DNA from: Ancylostoma caninum
Lineage: Eukaryota; Nematoda; Chromadorea; Rhabditida; Ancylostomatidae
Assembly (NCBI GenBank): GCA_037903475.1
Contig: JBAJFG010000562.1
Coordinates: 1,798,001-1,862,000, forward strand
DNA: 64,000 bases
Direction of reading: 5' to 3'
Part shown: positions 46,404 through 58,024 of the stretch, in pieces
Layout: each line of letters begins with the position of its first letter
How positions within the stretch are numbered: position 1 is the stretch's first letter
The notes under the pieces: model-generated
What the model saw: only the letters and a program-made list of their open reading frames with translations
The model's database searches: none
What the model was told of the DNA's origin: nothing
Made by a program: the position numbers and the translations under genes

Positions 46404-47525
46404 TGGCTTTTCAGAGGAAGGTGGTGAGAAAGTACAGATTGTCGTTTTGCTGTGGTTGTTCCAATGTTGTTTTATACTAACAGCTTGCTTCATTTTCGCA
46501 GGTATTTTTTTTTCGATGCAAACCCACAAACTCATCCATTGCTCCCATGTTACCGTTCTTCAAGAATTTCAAAGATATTCTGTTACTCGCAGGCATTGCA
46601 GTAGATCCAGAACACTCTCGGAAACCTCCTTCAACGGGTGATGGTGGGCGCCACCGCCATATTTGGCAAAAATTAAGCCCTATGAAGGAGCTAGCCCAAA
46701 TTCTAACATCATCCTGCAAGCCAACAAGGCTATATCCAGAAATTCCCACTTTTCAAACCCATGCCGACGTAGACACCCCAGCACAGCCGAGCCGAGCTGT
46801 GTGAGCACCTGACCTCAGGTATCTGCCACAAATCTTTGCAAGTGTGTTCGACACTGTTATCAGTGTTCATAGCTACACCAGTTGATATATTACCTGGTGC
46901 GGATCAGACATTTTCTAGCCCCACTAGCCTGAATCCGGTCCAGTCCAGCCACATCCAAGCCTCTCCTGGCTCTAGCCTCCTTTGAGTCGAAATCCTCAAT
47001 CGATGAGTTCGCCGGTTTTTGTCGTCTCATTCACGAGAACGCACTGCAGCGTGCCGCGTTCTGCATAAAGCGCGACTCAGTCCAATGACGCTCGCGCTTT
47101 CTTCTCTACCGTAGTCAACTCAAATCTTGTATGTGTTCCAATAAGAACCAGATCCAAATCCTTGTTTTGCCTCGTTCTCCTCGAATCTTGTCGCAAATCC
47201 TCTCTAAATCATCCTCAATTTCCGGCCGATGTTTTATGCGTCCATTACCGCTTGTCATCCGAATCGGCCAGCAAGTGTCAACCGCGGGTCAACGCCGTAT
47301 TAATGAGTGGCCCGGCGGGCGTCAACAGCTGATGCGCTCATATCTCTTTCCGTTTATCTAGATCTGGAAGCTGTCCGACAGCACATCTCACCTTTTGCCC
47401 ACTTGCACTATCATCTCACTTTCTTGCTAACTGTCCACAGCCTTCATTTGGATCCATAGCCATTTGGTTAAATTTAACCATCAATATCGTAAGGGTCTAA
47501 CCTGTTTGTGGGCATAAAGGTGCAG

Positions 47526-47669
47526 AAGCTCAAATTTGAGCCTCAAGTCTTTTATCCTTCACTAAGGGACGATGTAGTTCCGGATCATGATCACTGGACT
47601 GTCGTAAGACCTCCAACAGCTCGTACTAAATATCCTGGAATAGCCTGGAATCTCTGCCCTAGGCCAGGT
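47526..47669 (+). CDS. Candidate internal exon, unknown
   Basis: A plus frame ends at a clean donor (GGTTACCCC then GTAAGT at 47670). It encodes a Pro/Arg/Asp-rich segment (FYPSLRDDVVPDHDHW, then RPPTARTKYPGIAWNLC). Possible acceptors (GGTGCAG ending 47525, or AAAG ending 47518) lack pyrimidine tracts. No family is recognised and no neighbour exon was found. Confidence 0.2.
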
Positions 47670-50600
47670 TACCCCGTAAGTCCTTCAATTCCTAGTAAGG
47701 CACCTCTTAACTACCTCTTCAAGCTATGCATTCTCTTTTCCCGCTGATTGAGCATACGAAGCAGGCCTTGTCCAGAAATAGTCAATCCTCAAACGACCTG
47801 GATATGCATGTTGAAATCCAGCACGCTCCACTTCTCTTGCTCTAGAGCATTCAATTTCTTTCTTCACTAATAGCTCACTTCCTGGTTCAAGTAACCTTTC
47901 AGGACATTAGTGTTAGCTGATCTCTTGGAATGTATAGGGTATCTAGCAATTTTCGCATCATAATTCCTTTCCATGAGCTTCGATGGTGTTTATCCATTCA
48001 GAATATTCCCTTCAGGCTGAAGTTTCTCACAGCAATCTGTCATAATGACGGTTTCCCCAGCTCCACTGCCCGGGAAGCCCTTCAATTAAAAGGGTGATCC
48101 CCAAAAAACCCTCCTCATGGCAGATTACCTCCGCACACCTCAACAGGTGTTCGATCCCCCGATTCACGAAAAGAATATGATTTGCGATGCCAGACACGCT
48201 GCCCGAGCGCGACGACAGGCTGATATCGATACCCCCTGAGCAAGGTGAGCAATGCGATCAAATCTGTCACACCCCGAAGACGACAACACGTTCCGAATCG
48301 TCTGCACCACATACACACTCCGTGCGAAATACGACACCTCTACGACAGATACAGCTGTGATCTGGACAACTAACACTTGTCGACGGCTACTGGGCAGATT
48401 CTGAGCACTTCCTCTTACTCTTCTGCAAAATAGAGGTACCGAGGTGTGGTTGGGAATACAACGGCCAAAGAGGTTGAGAGTGATTAGAAGTGATAAGAAC
48501 GCTCTACCTTCACATAGGTGTGGGCGTTGCAAGTGGGAAGGGTAGTGTGGCCAAGCTCTGCCATTGGGCAATTCGTCAACTGACCAATCACAGAGCTTGT
48601 CGCACCGCCCCATCCAGGTACAACTCTCCACATCCGTTTCACATTCAGTTGTCCATGGGTTTTAGTGATTTCAAACCATTGGTTTGTTTTTTTTTTTTGG
48701 ACGACAGCCAGAGAGGATTCACATCTCGTTCAAATGTGATACTCTTCAACCGTCGCCTGATAATATGTGGGAGATTCCTTTGAACAACAGTTTGACAGCA
48801 TTTTGTGGAAGCTGTCATCATATACGGAATCCTGCGTCTTCCTCCAGATACGGGCGTAATTTCCTTTCTTGGAAAATGAATCCATGTCGGGGAAAAAGCT
48901 CAATCCATTACTTCCACAATTATCGGCGAAAATAATATACGATCATTGCTGACAAGCTCTTTGGCATATTTTTCTGGCTGAAGCAGTGCTGGTTCATCAA
49001 TTCATTCAGGAGTCAATCCGAAACATCGGATACCCTCCCCATCCAGAATTAGGTATCCTGAAAGTCCCCAGTACCTCTTTTCGAGATCTTGAGAAATGCC
49101 CGGTAGCAGCGTTCACCTCCCCTCTTTTCAACAAACCTCATCAGCAATTCATTATCATTAAGGCGATAATGTGTACGCACATGTGGTAATAGAGCGTGAA
49201 CAGCTGCTGTTCAACATCGTTGTCATCATTGTCGATCATCATTATCACTAGTTTGTTACACTATTCGTGCGAACAACTGTTTCACATCGGGATATTGTTC
49301 CGATTTGATCTACAGATCTGTGGATAAGACCTCGATGTATGGGGATTATTGTTGGGATCAAATGGAAACAAGCCATTTTAGGATTTTCCGTATTTCTTAG
49401 CCATTAGGGTTGCTGAATAAGCTGGACCCTTTTCCTAGGAAAGAGAATCCTAGGAGAGTCTTCCTGCTCTGACAGGGCGTTCTCGCTTTGCAGGATTATC
49501 CAGGACCAAAATCCACACCCGGGTTCTCCACCGACCCATCTGTGACTTCTTGTCCACACCTCTTCACCTTTCTAACACAACATCTTTCTTGTAACCGAAC
49601 CGCTGCAGTTTTTCGCCAGCATAAGGCCGCCGAGCGGTGTGAACACATGTCTGACACCTCGTCTGACAGCGCTTGAGCGATTGTCAGCATCCTCGTCGAC
49701 AATTGCTGCAGCCGCAGTGTCGAGCAGCGGCGCGCCTAGGATTACGGTGTATCCTGCCATTCCTGTGGAACACAGCGCCTAGTGCTGCTAATGTGGTAGA
49801 ACATATGAAAGTACAACTCAGTATAGGAGGTATTCCTTCAGCAGATCATATGTGTTTGATTTTAATAGAATTTCCTGGATCCACGCTTTCTGGATTGCAG
49901 TTTTGCCTATCTCGTCTCTGTAGAATCGATTGAGCAGTAACCGCTCTTGTGTAACCCTTCCTGGCAATGTAACCCTTTTCTGCAACTGTATGGATCCCTC
50001 CAGGATCAGTGGACCCCCATAGCTTCTCACCTCGTCGACACTTCTTCCCCTAACAAACTGTCGCCAGAAGAAACTGACGATTGTCGGGTGCTCAAAGGAA
50101 GCCGGGATTAAGCTTCCGCGCTTTTTTGCGCCAAAAGAGCTCTGCTAACAGAACAGATATCTCTAACCTTGCCGCTTGTTGGAACGCCTGTCGGCAGAAC
50201 AAATCCTTTCTTTCTTTTTTCCTTCTTTTTTTCTGGAGGATGGAATGCGGAAAAGTGGGAGGATTTTCTTACTGGAGTACGGTTCAACCACGAACAAAGG
50301 CTACTTCAGCCAAATATAATGCCCAAATTTTTGCAGATTATCCAGAATTATGTACCTATACGTCTGGTGACTTGGGTTATCCATAATTTTCCTCCCATAA
50401 TAGTTCTCAAACATAGGATTCGGGATTAGCTTAGCCTGGTTAACTTCAAGATTCCAGAAAATTCCATCTGTATCTCTATGAAACGGCTATTTTAAAGATT
50501 TGCACACAAATGTGCCAAGACTGTGGTCTCTTTTAGTCTTCTTTCTGCTGAATTTTCGAGCTCCAATATGAGGACGAAGTATCTTTGAGTTCATATTGGC

Positions 50601-51309
50601 GACCCAATCCTCTAAGACCCGTGGAAGGATCTCGGAAGGGTCGTAGGCCTCATCCACACCTGAAGTGGACGAGTTTTCCGAGCAGAAAGGAACATATCTG
50701 ATTTCTCTTGCCACTAACTGTCAACATATGTAGGCTGAGGCAAGCCGTTTGGGCAAAGGATAGACAATTTGTGCACGGAAACTTCTCCGATTTAGAAAAG
50801 CGGGGAGGTCGAACTCTACCAGGGCGCTGATTTTGAAATCCAGAGATAGGCATTGGATTTGCTTACATTCAGTTCAAGTCTCGAATACACCGAATGTTCG
50901 AAATGCTCTAACTTTAAGTGCAGGCCATCCAGAAAAAGGGAAATGTTGGAGCACAACCTGGATGTCGACTATGACCTTAAAACTTGGTTTTCTTCCCTTC
51001 CTGGAATGGCAAATATTGCCTAAGTAGGGCCAGATGATCCTCACGAGGACCATAACGATCCCTATCACCTCCTCTTACTAGTATTTCCCTAGTAAAACAT
51101 ACTTATCAGCGCTGCAACCTGCCTTCCCGGGTTCTTCCGGGTCAAAACATCCACACCTTGTTCGAGCCGAGTTGTCACTTCCGGTCCCATCACATTTCTC
51201 TTTCCTTCACAATCCTAGCGCTAATTTCCCTTATTTTCTCACTTTTCACCCCATCCAAGCAAATTTTCCATGATCCTGAAAACTCTCACTGGCTGCCCCA
51301 CTTGAAAAT

Positions 51310-51576
51310 TCATCTTGAAATGCAAAACTGAGTCTGTAGAACAGCTACATAATCATGTAGGGCCACTTCCGGTGACCGATCCATGACGTGGAGATAACAA
51401 GTTGCCAACAACATTCGGCATATAAAACGAGTCCTATTCGACATGCGTACGCTCATTTCTGGATTGTCAAGTTCGTCGACAAGCCGCCCTTCTTCATCTG
51501 CTGCGTCACGTCCGGACATCTGTCCCGTGTTCCGTGCTGCTGCTGCTTGCTCTGCTATCCCACTTGCACTACACAA
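51310..51576 (-). CDS. Candidate small ORF or exon, unknown
   Basis: A minus-strand frame of up to 88 codons; from an internal Met (near 51516) it reads MSGRDAADEEGRLVDELDN and then a Cys/Leu/Met-rich helix-like segment to TGA. The acid-to-hydrophobic layout is protein-like. However, a 95-codon frame is open on the other strand, the region is CpG-rich, and no splice sites or polyadenylation signal are clear. Confidence 0.18.
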   Translation of the reverse strand: MCSASGIAEQAAAARNTGQMSGRDAADEEGRLVDELDNPEMSVRMSNRTRFICRMLLATCYLHVMDRSPEVALHDYVAVLQTQFCISR

Positions 51577-54487
51577 CGACGGTACGTGTTGTCATGTGTT
51601 AGTTATTCGCACAACGCGTCGCGTCATTCAGCTACCGTAATCCACCAGCCGCAAGCGCTTCGAATACACTTTTGAACAGATGTTTCTTCTTTTTCATGGC
51701 TACATTGTCGCTGCGTTATTCATCATAGATCTTCTCCAAAGTCTTATTGCCTGCGACAATGCCTCTCTCCCAACCAACATCACACTCTTCGCCATGCCAC
51801 TGCTCTCTCTCTCAGCAGCAATTCAGGCGATTCGTCCCCTAGGCATCCCCCAGTCGGGGATCCGTTCCCTGCTCTCTTAATTAATCTGTCCAAACAGCTA
51901 AGGTCAGCTAGTCCAGGCGGACGCTACATCGGTACGCTATCTGGCGATGGCATCGTCAGATATCATGTCTTAACTCAATTTCGGAGCATATGGAAGACAT
52001 AACATAGCATTCCATTGCTGCAGCGATCGTGATTACACGACAGCTGTGGGTCCCACATGGAACGACTGATACGGTAGCTGATAAAGGCCTACTTGTGGCT
52101 ACTCGGAAATCAATCATTTGGGGCAGTGGCAAGTGGTTAACTCACCAAAAAGATGAAATTTTGAAGCCGCTATTGATTTTATTGAATTTAACCGGACAAA
52201 CCGGAAAAGAACCGGAAAAGCGAAGGTTACAGTATTCAGTTCTTCTGCGCAGGACCCAAACAACCTCCAACTCTAGTCGGAATAGAATGTATTGGTGAAA
52301 ACTAATCAAACTAACCAAAACCGCGAAAGATCAAGAGATTAGAACTTCTCACTATAAGTTCATCCTTATCGGACTGGTTCCTACTCGTCTGTAGAATCCT
52401 CGCACAAGGACAGGTGCAACTGGACCAGAAAACTCGTCCAAATTCAGCTCAGACACCTCTGCTGTGCCCAGCTAACCTCAAACTCCTCGACAGTGTTCAA
52501 AGTTCATTTGACGCTAACTATTACTAATTTTATTGAATATTTGAATGCAGTAGACGGGTTCATACTGCTCAAGCCCTTGAAAAAAAGACCCGACAAACTC
52601 GTCCGAAATCTAGATACAACATTTTTTTTGAGCGCTACAAGTATACCGTACAAAATTGCATCGTAACCAGGGTGTTAACCTCCACATTTTTGAAAACACT
52701 CCAAGAGAATGGGTGTAGTGCCTTGCAAATGGAAACAGCGGTGCTCTGCGATTGGTCTGACAGTTCATTCGGCCAATCGTAGACGTCGGCTGGACTTTCA
52801 TTTCCAGGGCAACGGTCCACATACCGAAAGGACACCTCTAGCGGTAAAGGGGGCTATAATCCCCTTTAGTGGAAGTATAGCTACTCAGGATTTTTATAAC
52901 CTTACCTCTTGGTAAGGGTGAGTTGAAATTGGTGAATCCTTCATAGAATGACACTTTCACATGCAGCATACTGTTGTCATAAGGCTAAAAACGCGCTCTA
53001 ATGCAAACTCAACGAAGTAGCCCGTCTCACAGTGTTACAGTTGTCTTTCCACACCTCCTATACTCCGGAAACCACAGCAGTTTTCTAGGCGGGACCTTTG
53101 GCAGCGATATTCCTGGATATAAATCCTAAAAGCTCCTCACTTCTCTAAATTTGGCCAAACTCCTGTCAGCACGAAACCACTTGCGTCGTGTAAATCGTGC
53201 AAATCGTGCCAGCTGCATGGAAATTACCACCTTTCATCTCCCAATATCTAGTCTAGTACACCTAACCCTCCCAAACCTCTCTTAACCACACTTGTCCCTC
53301 ATTGTTTATGCATTAGGATCAGTTGTGCAGTGGATTAACCTATTAACTGTGCGACCTCGTCGAGTATTGTGCAATAGTCCGTGATCATAACTCATACGTA
53401 TTACAATACGCCAAGACGCACAGCAATATACGCCACACGGACGGACACTCGTTAGATCGCTTGATCACGCTTAGATAATCGCTACAATCTATCGCGATGC
53501 GCGATGTTCGACATCATCACTGCTGATAGTGGTGAGTGCAATGCAATGGAAACTATGAACCCGCTCAAAAACTACGGTAAACTCAGCCCGGTTACGGTAC
53601 AATTTTGTACAGTAGCCTTGTAGCATTCAGAAGTACATAATGTGCGCATATCCGGTTTTCGGACGAGTTTGTCGAGCTCTTTTTCCACGACTTGAAAACA
53701 CCAACTCGTTCAATGTGCACTCACAACATTCAGTAACATTAGTAACGATTGGCCTCAAATGGCATATGAAAGAAAACTCGTCACCATTACCAACGACAAC
53801 TCACACTGACAGTCAGACAAATGCCCCTACCCAGTATTACCAGAACTACCGTACTCCAGAGTGGGTATGAAAACATGCAACAACCATGTGCAGTTTCTGC
53901 TATTACGGTGCATTTTCAGTCTGAACGGAAATGATCCACTCATACTTTTGTGATAGTTGTCCGGTTTCGAGATCCTAACGTGTTTTTGGCTGTGTAGCAT
54001 GGCAAACATGTTTTGGTCACGTGAACACTACGTTATTACATGTAGTAACATGAACATCGATCAGCATGTACCGCTATTGTGCTGCTCATAGCTGAAATTG
54101 TTCGGCTACCAACGCATCAAAAGGCCCTTTTATAGGCCGATCAGTCAGCCTTTCCCCAGGAATTTCCCTTTGAATCTTATGAATCACTAGCAATGTAGTG
54201 GTCTAACTCAAGTTCTGAAATACGTAAGCTCTCTCCACAAATTTGTAGCAGTTGTCCTTCTTAACCGCCCCCTCTGTGTCTGTTAAAGTGGAAAAAAGTG
54301 GCAGATTTGTACCCATCCAATATTAAATCCCTTTAGCCAAAGCAGACTATAAGAAATATAAAGCGAACAGCTGCAAGCAGGACTACTTAGGCAGTGAGAC
54401 TCAAATCCCGCCCCCTCAGCCCAAATCCCTTCTCCCTGAACTCACTCTGGTGAATCCCATCCCGGAAAACCCTCAACTTCAGACCGT

Positions 54488-54592
54488 GGCTTGAATTCAT
54501 CATCGAGATTACCCAGGGTAGACGTTTTGACGTCCATGTTAACTCTTGGTAAAATCGGGAGGTTTACCCCGGGTAGCCTCAATAATGCGTGA
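54488..54592. repeat. Family A element
   Basis: Ends TTCATCATCGAGATTACCC and GGGTAGCCTCAATAATGCG enclose about 60 bp. Confidence 0.65.
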
Positions 54593-54593
54593 T

Positions 54594-54615
54594 TCTCTCT
54601 CTCTCTCTCTCTCTA
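54594..54615. repeat. (CT)n microsatellite
   Basis: About ten TC units directly abut the family A right end. Confidence 0.85.
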
Positions 54616-55474
54616 GCCAAACTACCAAACCCCACCGCCTACTGTACCACTAACATTTCGTGACAGCCGCTTGTCACTAAGCGTGTCCGCTAGTGGTGCT
54701 GAACTGCTGCTATACACACAACATCAGGAGCAGCCGAAGCACCGTCGGCTTGTCCAGCCAATCAAAAACAGCCGTTTTCACCACCGTTATTCACCTCACA
54801 CATCGACAAATGTCGACGACTGACACGACGCGGCGGCTGCGGCGCGTGCGATTTTTCATCGCTAACAGCAGTTTCGTTGCTCTAATTACGCCAATCAATT
54901 ATCGCCTGGCTCAACAACGGCCTCATCCACAAGCCAAGTGGTACTGGTGGTGGCAGGATGTGGTAGCATCAGTAGCGCTGAGGTAGGTCAAGGTTCCGAA
55001 TTGTCTGGTAATTTAAAACCAGCAGTTTTCACCTTAGTTCTGGGAAGATGGAAAGATGCACTGAATTTACCCAGAAGTTACCCGAAATCCAAACCAGATA
55101 TAATGGCCCTCTTTTAAAGTGCAAAACTTATGTTTCCAGTCCGTGTTTACCCGGAACCACAAGAGTTGTAGTAAAGAAGTAGTGACAGGTAGGTAACGAT
55201 AGTGCTTGGTGGTGAACTCCCACAAAAGTTCAAAAGCAGTTGATGTGGTCAGAATATTAATGACCTCCCCGGCATCAGCTTTTCAGGATCAAGGCCAGAT
55301 CCAGAACGAAATCCATTAATTTCTTGTGACAAACTTGTGGGTCACAGTAGTACGGGTTGATAGTTCTACATTACTTCGGATCTCCTTAGAGGTCAGGAGG
55401 AGCATATCCCTGGGCCGCCAACCTCCAGGAGGGGTAAAATAAGGGATAATAAGACGATTTTACATACGTGACGT

Positions 55475-55562
55475 GACGTCCATACCCAGCTGCTACGCAT
55501 GGGTATATAATTATACGCGTAGATATTGCTCATTCTCGCACAGATGTATCCGGGATTTGTGA
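55475..55562. repeat. Family B fragment
   Basis: CCATACCCAGCTGCTACGC, ATGGGTATATAATTATACGCG and GATGTATCCGGG resemble the left half of family B in reverse. Confidence 0.4.
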
Positions 55563-56260
55563 ACTTATACCCTACACCCATTACTCGAGAAAAAGTCCCC
55601 AAAAGGATAAATTGAAAGCGAAAAGCCACTACTTTCCGACGCCTAACCGCACTAAACCTCACCTACCAAACGAGTTGTACAACATACTGCAGTAACTGCC
55701 ACGTTCGGTGGTAGTAACTAGCACCTGTGCCAGTTGTCGCGCGCTTTAACAGGCGCTTTTTTACGACACACTCGGGCATTTAGGTAACGTGTCCAGAAAA
55801 ACCGCTAAAAGCGGACTCATATGGCGTTAATGAGCCTGGCTAGTTTACATAGGCATTTCGCACAGATGCTACAGCGCTGTCGCTGCAGCAGCTAGGCGCG
55901 GCCGTCTGCGCTCAGCCGGCCCGCGGCTGCGGCGACGATGGCGAACATTTACGAGTGTCCAATCGCAGTGGCCCGTTAACGATCGTAACTGGCGCCAAAA
56001 GCATAAAGTGAGGTAATTATTATGCCCGCAAAGGGAGTGTTCGTCTTGGAATTCTGGAAACGTAGTGGTTGTAGCGCTACTGTTCCAGATGAATAAAGCG
56101 AACTTACAACAGCCTAAGTACAGTCGCGTAGGTTAGAGAGTGCGTCTGTGACTTTGTCTGCAATTACGGCTGCAGCACGGTGTCAGCCGGCTGATCATGC
56201 ATATTCGGCGTGCAGTCGCAGAAATAGTGCTCTAGCTGACGCGCAATCGTGAAATTTGAG
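55563..56260. other. Gene-poor stretch
   Basis: CG-rich segment at 55860-55960. No exon supported. From here to about 62.3 kb no family A/B element was found, unlike the rest of the window. Confidence 0.4.
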
Positions 56261-56367
56261 TTCCTTGTTGTCTTGGACGTAATCCAAGCCTATAACAACC
56301 CTCTGACCCTTGAATTTGGGGTCAGAGGGTTGTCATAGGCTTGAATCACGTCCAACACGATAAGGAA
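56261..56367. repeat. 49-bp-stem hairpin
   Basis: Arm 56261-56309 and arm 56319-56367 pair at 43 of 49 positions as Watson-Crick plus two G-T wobbles, with a 9-base loop. The innermost pairs are AACAACCCTCTGACCC and its complement, perfect apart from one position. It could be a foldback element or an RNA precursor; the near-perfect stem is longer than usual for an animal microRNA precursor. Confidence 0.85.
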
Positions 56368-57108
56368 CGACAATGGAAAACGATTTTTAAAATTGATGTG
56401 TAGCTCTAAAGTTCCCTCAGTGCGGAGCGCAATTATACAAACTATTTCTTATTACCACCTTTCGTCCCATACAATGGTCCACAATGACAATCCTACCGTT
56501 TTCTGAAAAAGCCAGCTAACGTAGGCACATTAAAAATTGTGGTATACATAGTAAGTTGGAAATGTGGTTGTTTCCACGAGCAGGTTGCTCATAGTGATTA
56601 TTTTAGTTTCTAAGTTCTGCAAATTACTCTTTGTATATACAACGAAGGTGGGAATACATTTCTAATGAATTCTACAAAAAATCGCGCAGAGACAGCACAA
56701 CCTATTGAACAAAAGCATGCCCTAAATTCAAATTCTGGACCAATTTCGCTTGATTATGGGATTCGTTGCCCTTTAAAATGAACCAGTCGGGTGGGTTTAT
56801 GTTATAAATTGCTCTAATTGAAGGACTTTACTTACTCGAAAGGGATCTGTATAACCAGTAGTCTTAAGAAAGTGATCTATGAGGTACTAGCCATATTGCT
56901 ATTGTAATCGATAGCCCTCACCTCAACAATATTACCATATGCATCATCGTACGGGCAACATCAACAATAGGTGGCGATTTAGTGTTGACATAATGTTTCT
57001 AAACTGTCAATCAACGAAACAATAACATTTTGACAATCGATCGACCACCACTGCACATGGTTAACCCCATGGTATCACGCACAAACACAGCCAGATCGCG
57101 CTAAAAAT
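56368..57108. other. Stretch with short protein-like frames
   Basis: Several short frames with splice-like borders exist: minus YLIDHFLKTTGYTDPFR (about 56835-56885) before a GTAAGT donor, and a plus 38-codon ORF from ATG 56665. Phases between neighbours do not agree, so no gene model is offered. Confidence 0.25.
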
Positions 57109-57752
57109 GAGAAGCCATTATCCGTAAGAGGGTCATCAAATTAACCATCGCATACAGTACGCTTTGTAACCAGCCGGTGGCACTGTTTACTGCTGATGTC
57201 GACCTAGCGTGCTTGGCAATCGCTAATACGAACCTATCCTTCTTGTTTCGGGATCGTTTTCGTCGGATTTGTACTTATTCGTGCTAACGGTCTATGACTG
57301 CTGCTGAATAGAACTGAGGAGTCAGTTCACTTCATTTATTCACACTAGATATTATATTATCAATTATACTCCGATATTTTACAACTTCTTTATGCATTGC
57401 TGCTGTTGTTTGCCCAACTGCTTTTCCTTGAGAGTAGAAGATTACATTTAAAGTGAAGCGGAGAGACACTGCATACGGTTGGACAGAAACGGTATGGTTG
57501 AACGACAGCTTTGCCTCTGTTCGACACATGTCGTTTTTTTTAAAGTTGTTCATTAAAATATAAGAAAAAAAGAAGAACCAAATCGATGCCCGGTACTATT
57601 GTACTTGAGCGGCCCCACTATCGACCCCAAACTCAAAATCATGGATTCCTTCGAAAACTTGCTTAGAGGGGTAATTCGAGGCGCTGATCACGAATATTGT
57701 ATTCATTTCGCATGATAGCCTCGATTTTTAACGATTTTATCGATTTTTTCCA
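57109..57752. repeat. Left arm of 1.56-kb palindrome
   Basis: About 640 bp nearly identical to the reverse complement of 58025-58670. Differences seen by eye include 5 single substitutions between 57170 and 57325 and one near 57730. The outer border is sharp: GAGAAGCCATTATCC is shared, and the bases beyond are unrelated. Confidence 0.9.
57332..57553 (-). CDS. 73-codon ORF in left arm, identical to the one in the right arm
   Basis: ATG-initiated frame ending in TAG/TGA-free read-through to its stop at 57332. The protein begins MNNFKKNDMCRTEAKLSFNH and ends YRSIIDNIISSVNK. The identical 73-residue frame is on plus at 58226-58447. Identity at the protein level follows from the near-identity of the arms, so it is not independent evidence of coding. 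No family is recognised. It runs opposite to the other open frames in the arm. Confidence 0.2.
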   Translation of the reverse strand: MNNFKKNDMCRTEAKLSFNHTVSVQPYAVSLRFTLNVIFYSQGKAVGQTTAAMHKEVVKYRSIIDNIISSVNK

Positions 57753-57753
57753 G

Positions 57754-57884
57754 GTTCGACTCGTATCTCAAATCTCCCTGAAAAAGTTCATCTAGAGGTT
57801 TTTGAAGTTGCTGATCACGAATATAATAGCCATTTTGCATCATATTCTCGATTTCATTGGTTTTCTCCACATTTTTATCCGTAG
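57754..57884 (+). CDS. Candidate terminal exon at the inner edge of the left arm
   Basis: Acceptor CGATTTTTTCCAG ends at 57753. The frame enters with 2 bases and is open 42 codons to TAG at 57882-57884. The peptide begins STRISNLPEKVHLEVFEVAD. It resembles, position by position, the start of the inward-facing minus exon at 57840-58024 (TGLLSNLSENLPTGVSEGAG). Its second half also resembles a tandem copy of the preceding about 120 bp (GCTGATCACGAATAT block), so repeat origin is an alternative. Confidence 0.28.
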
Positions 57885-58024
57885 GGCGGTGTAGTTGCCG
57901 GCTTCACTGGAGTTTTCCCCATCAAGTTGACATTTTGTCATGAAATCTTCATGGTATTTGTAACCAGCACCTTCAGAAACCCCAGTAGGCAAATTTTCAG
58001 AGAGATTTGAGAGGAGGCCCGTAC
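57840..58024 (-). CDS. Candidate terminal exon at the inner edge of the right arm
   Basis: On the minus strand the acceptor GATTTTTCCTCAG lies at the arm border (58025-58037). The frame enters with 2 bases and is open 60 codons to TGA at 57840-57842. It begins TGLLSNLSENLPTGVSEGAG, continues YKYHEDFMTKCQLDGENSSE and ends in a basic segment (LRIKMWRKPMKSRI). Its 3' end overlaps the plus candidate 57754-57884 by about 45 bp, tail to tail. No family is recognised. The strong acceptor and composition make it the better of the pair. Confidence 0.35.

Larger units (their letters stand above)
46404..54487. other. Gene-poor stretch, low-confidence candidates only
   Basis: Contents include CTCGGAAAACTCGTCCA-type repeats (50668-50690, 52425, 52594), CCAAT/ATTGG boxes (48551-48600, 52750-52790), a hairpin TAAAGGGG/CCCCTTTA near 52843-52867, and T runs at 48687 and 52622. 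The 155-codon minus frame 48164-48631 spans the CCAAT boxes and is judged chance. The candidates at 47526 and 51310 are listed separately. Confidence 0.35.

Noticed and set aside
48164..48631. 155-codon minus frame
   Set aside because: Spans CCAAT/ATTGG boxes; composition and context non-coding.
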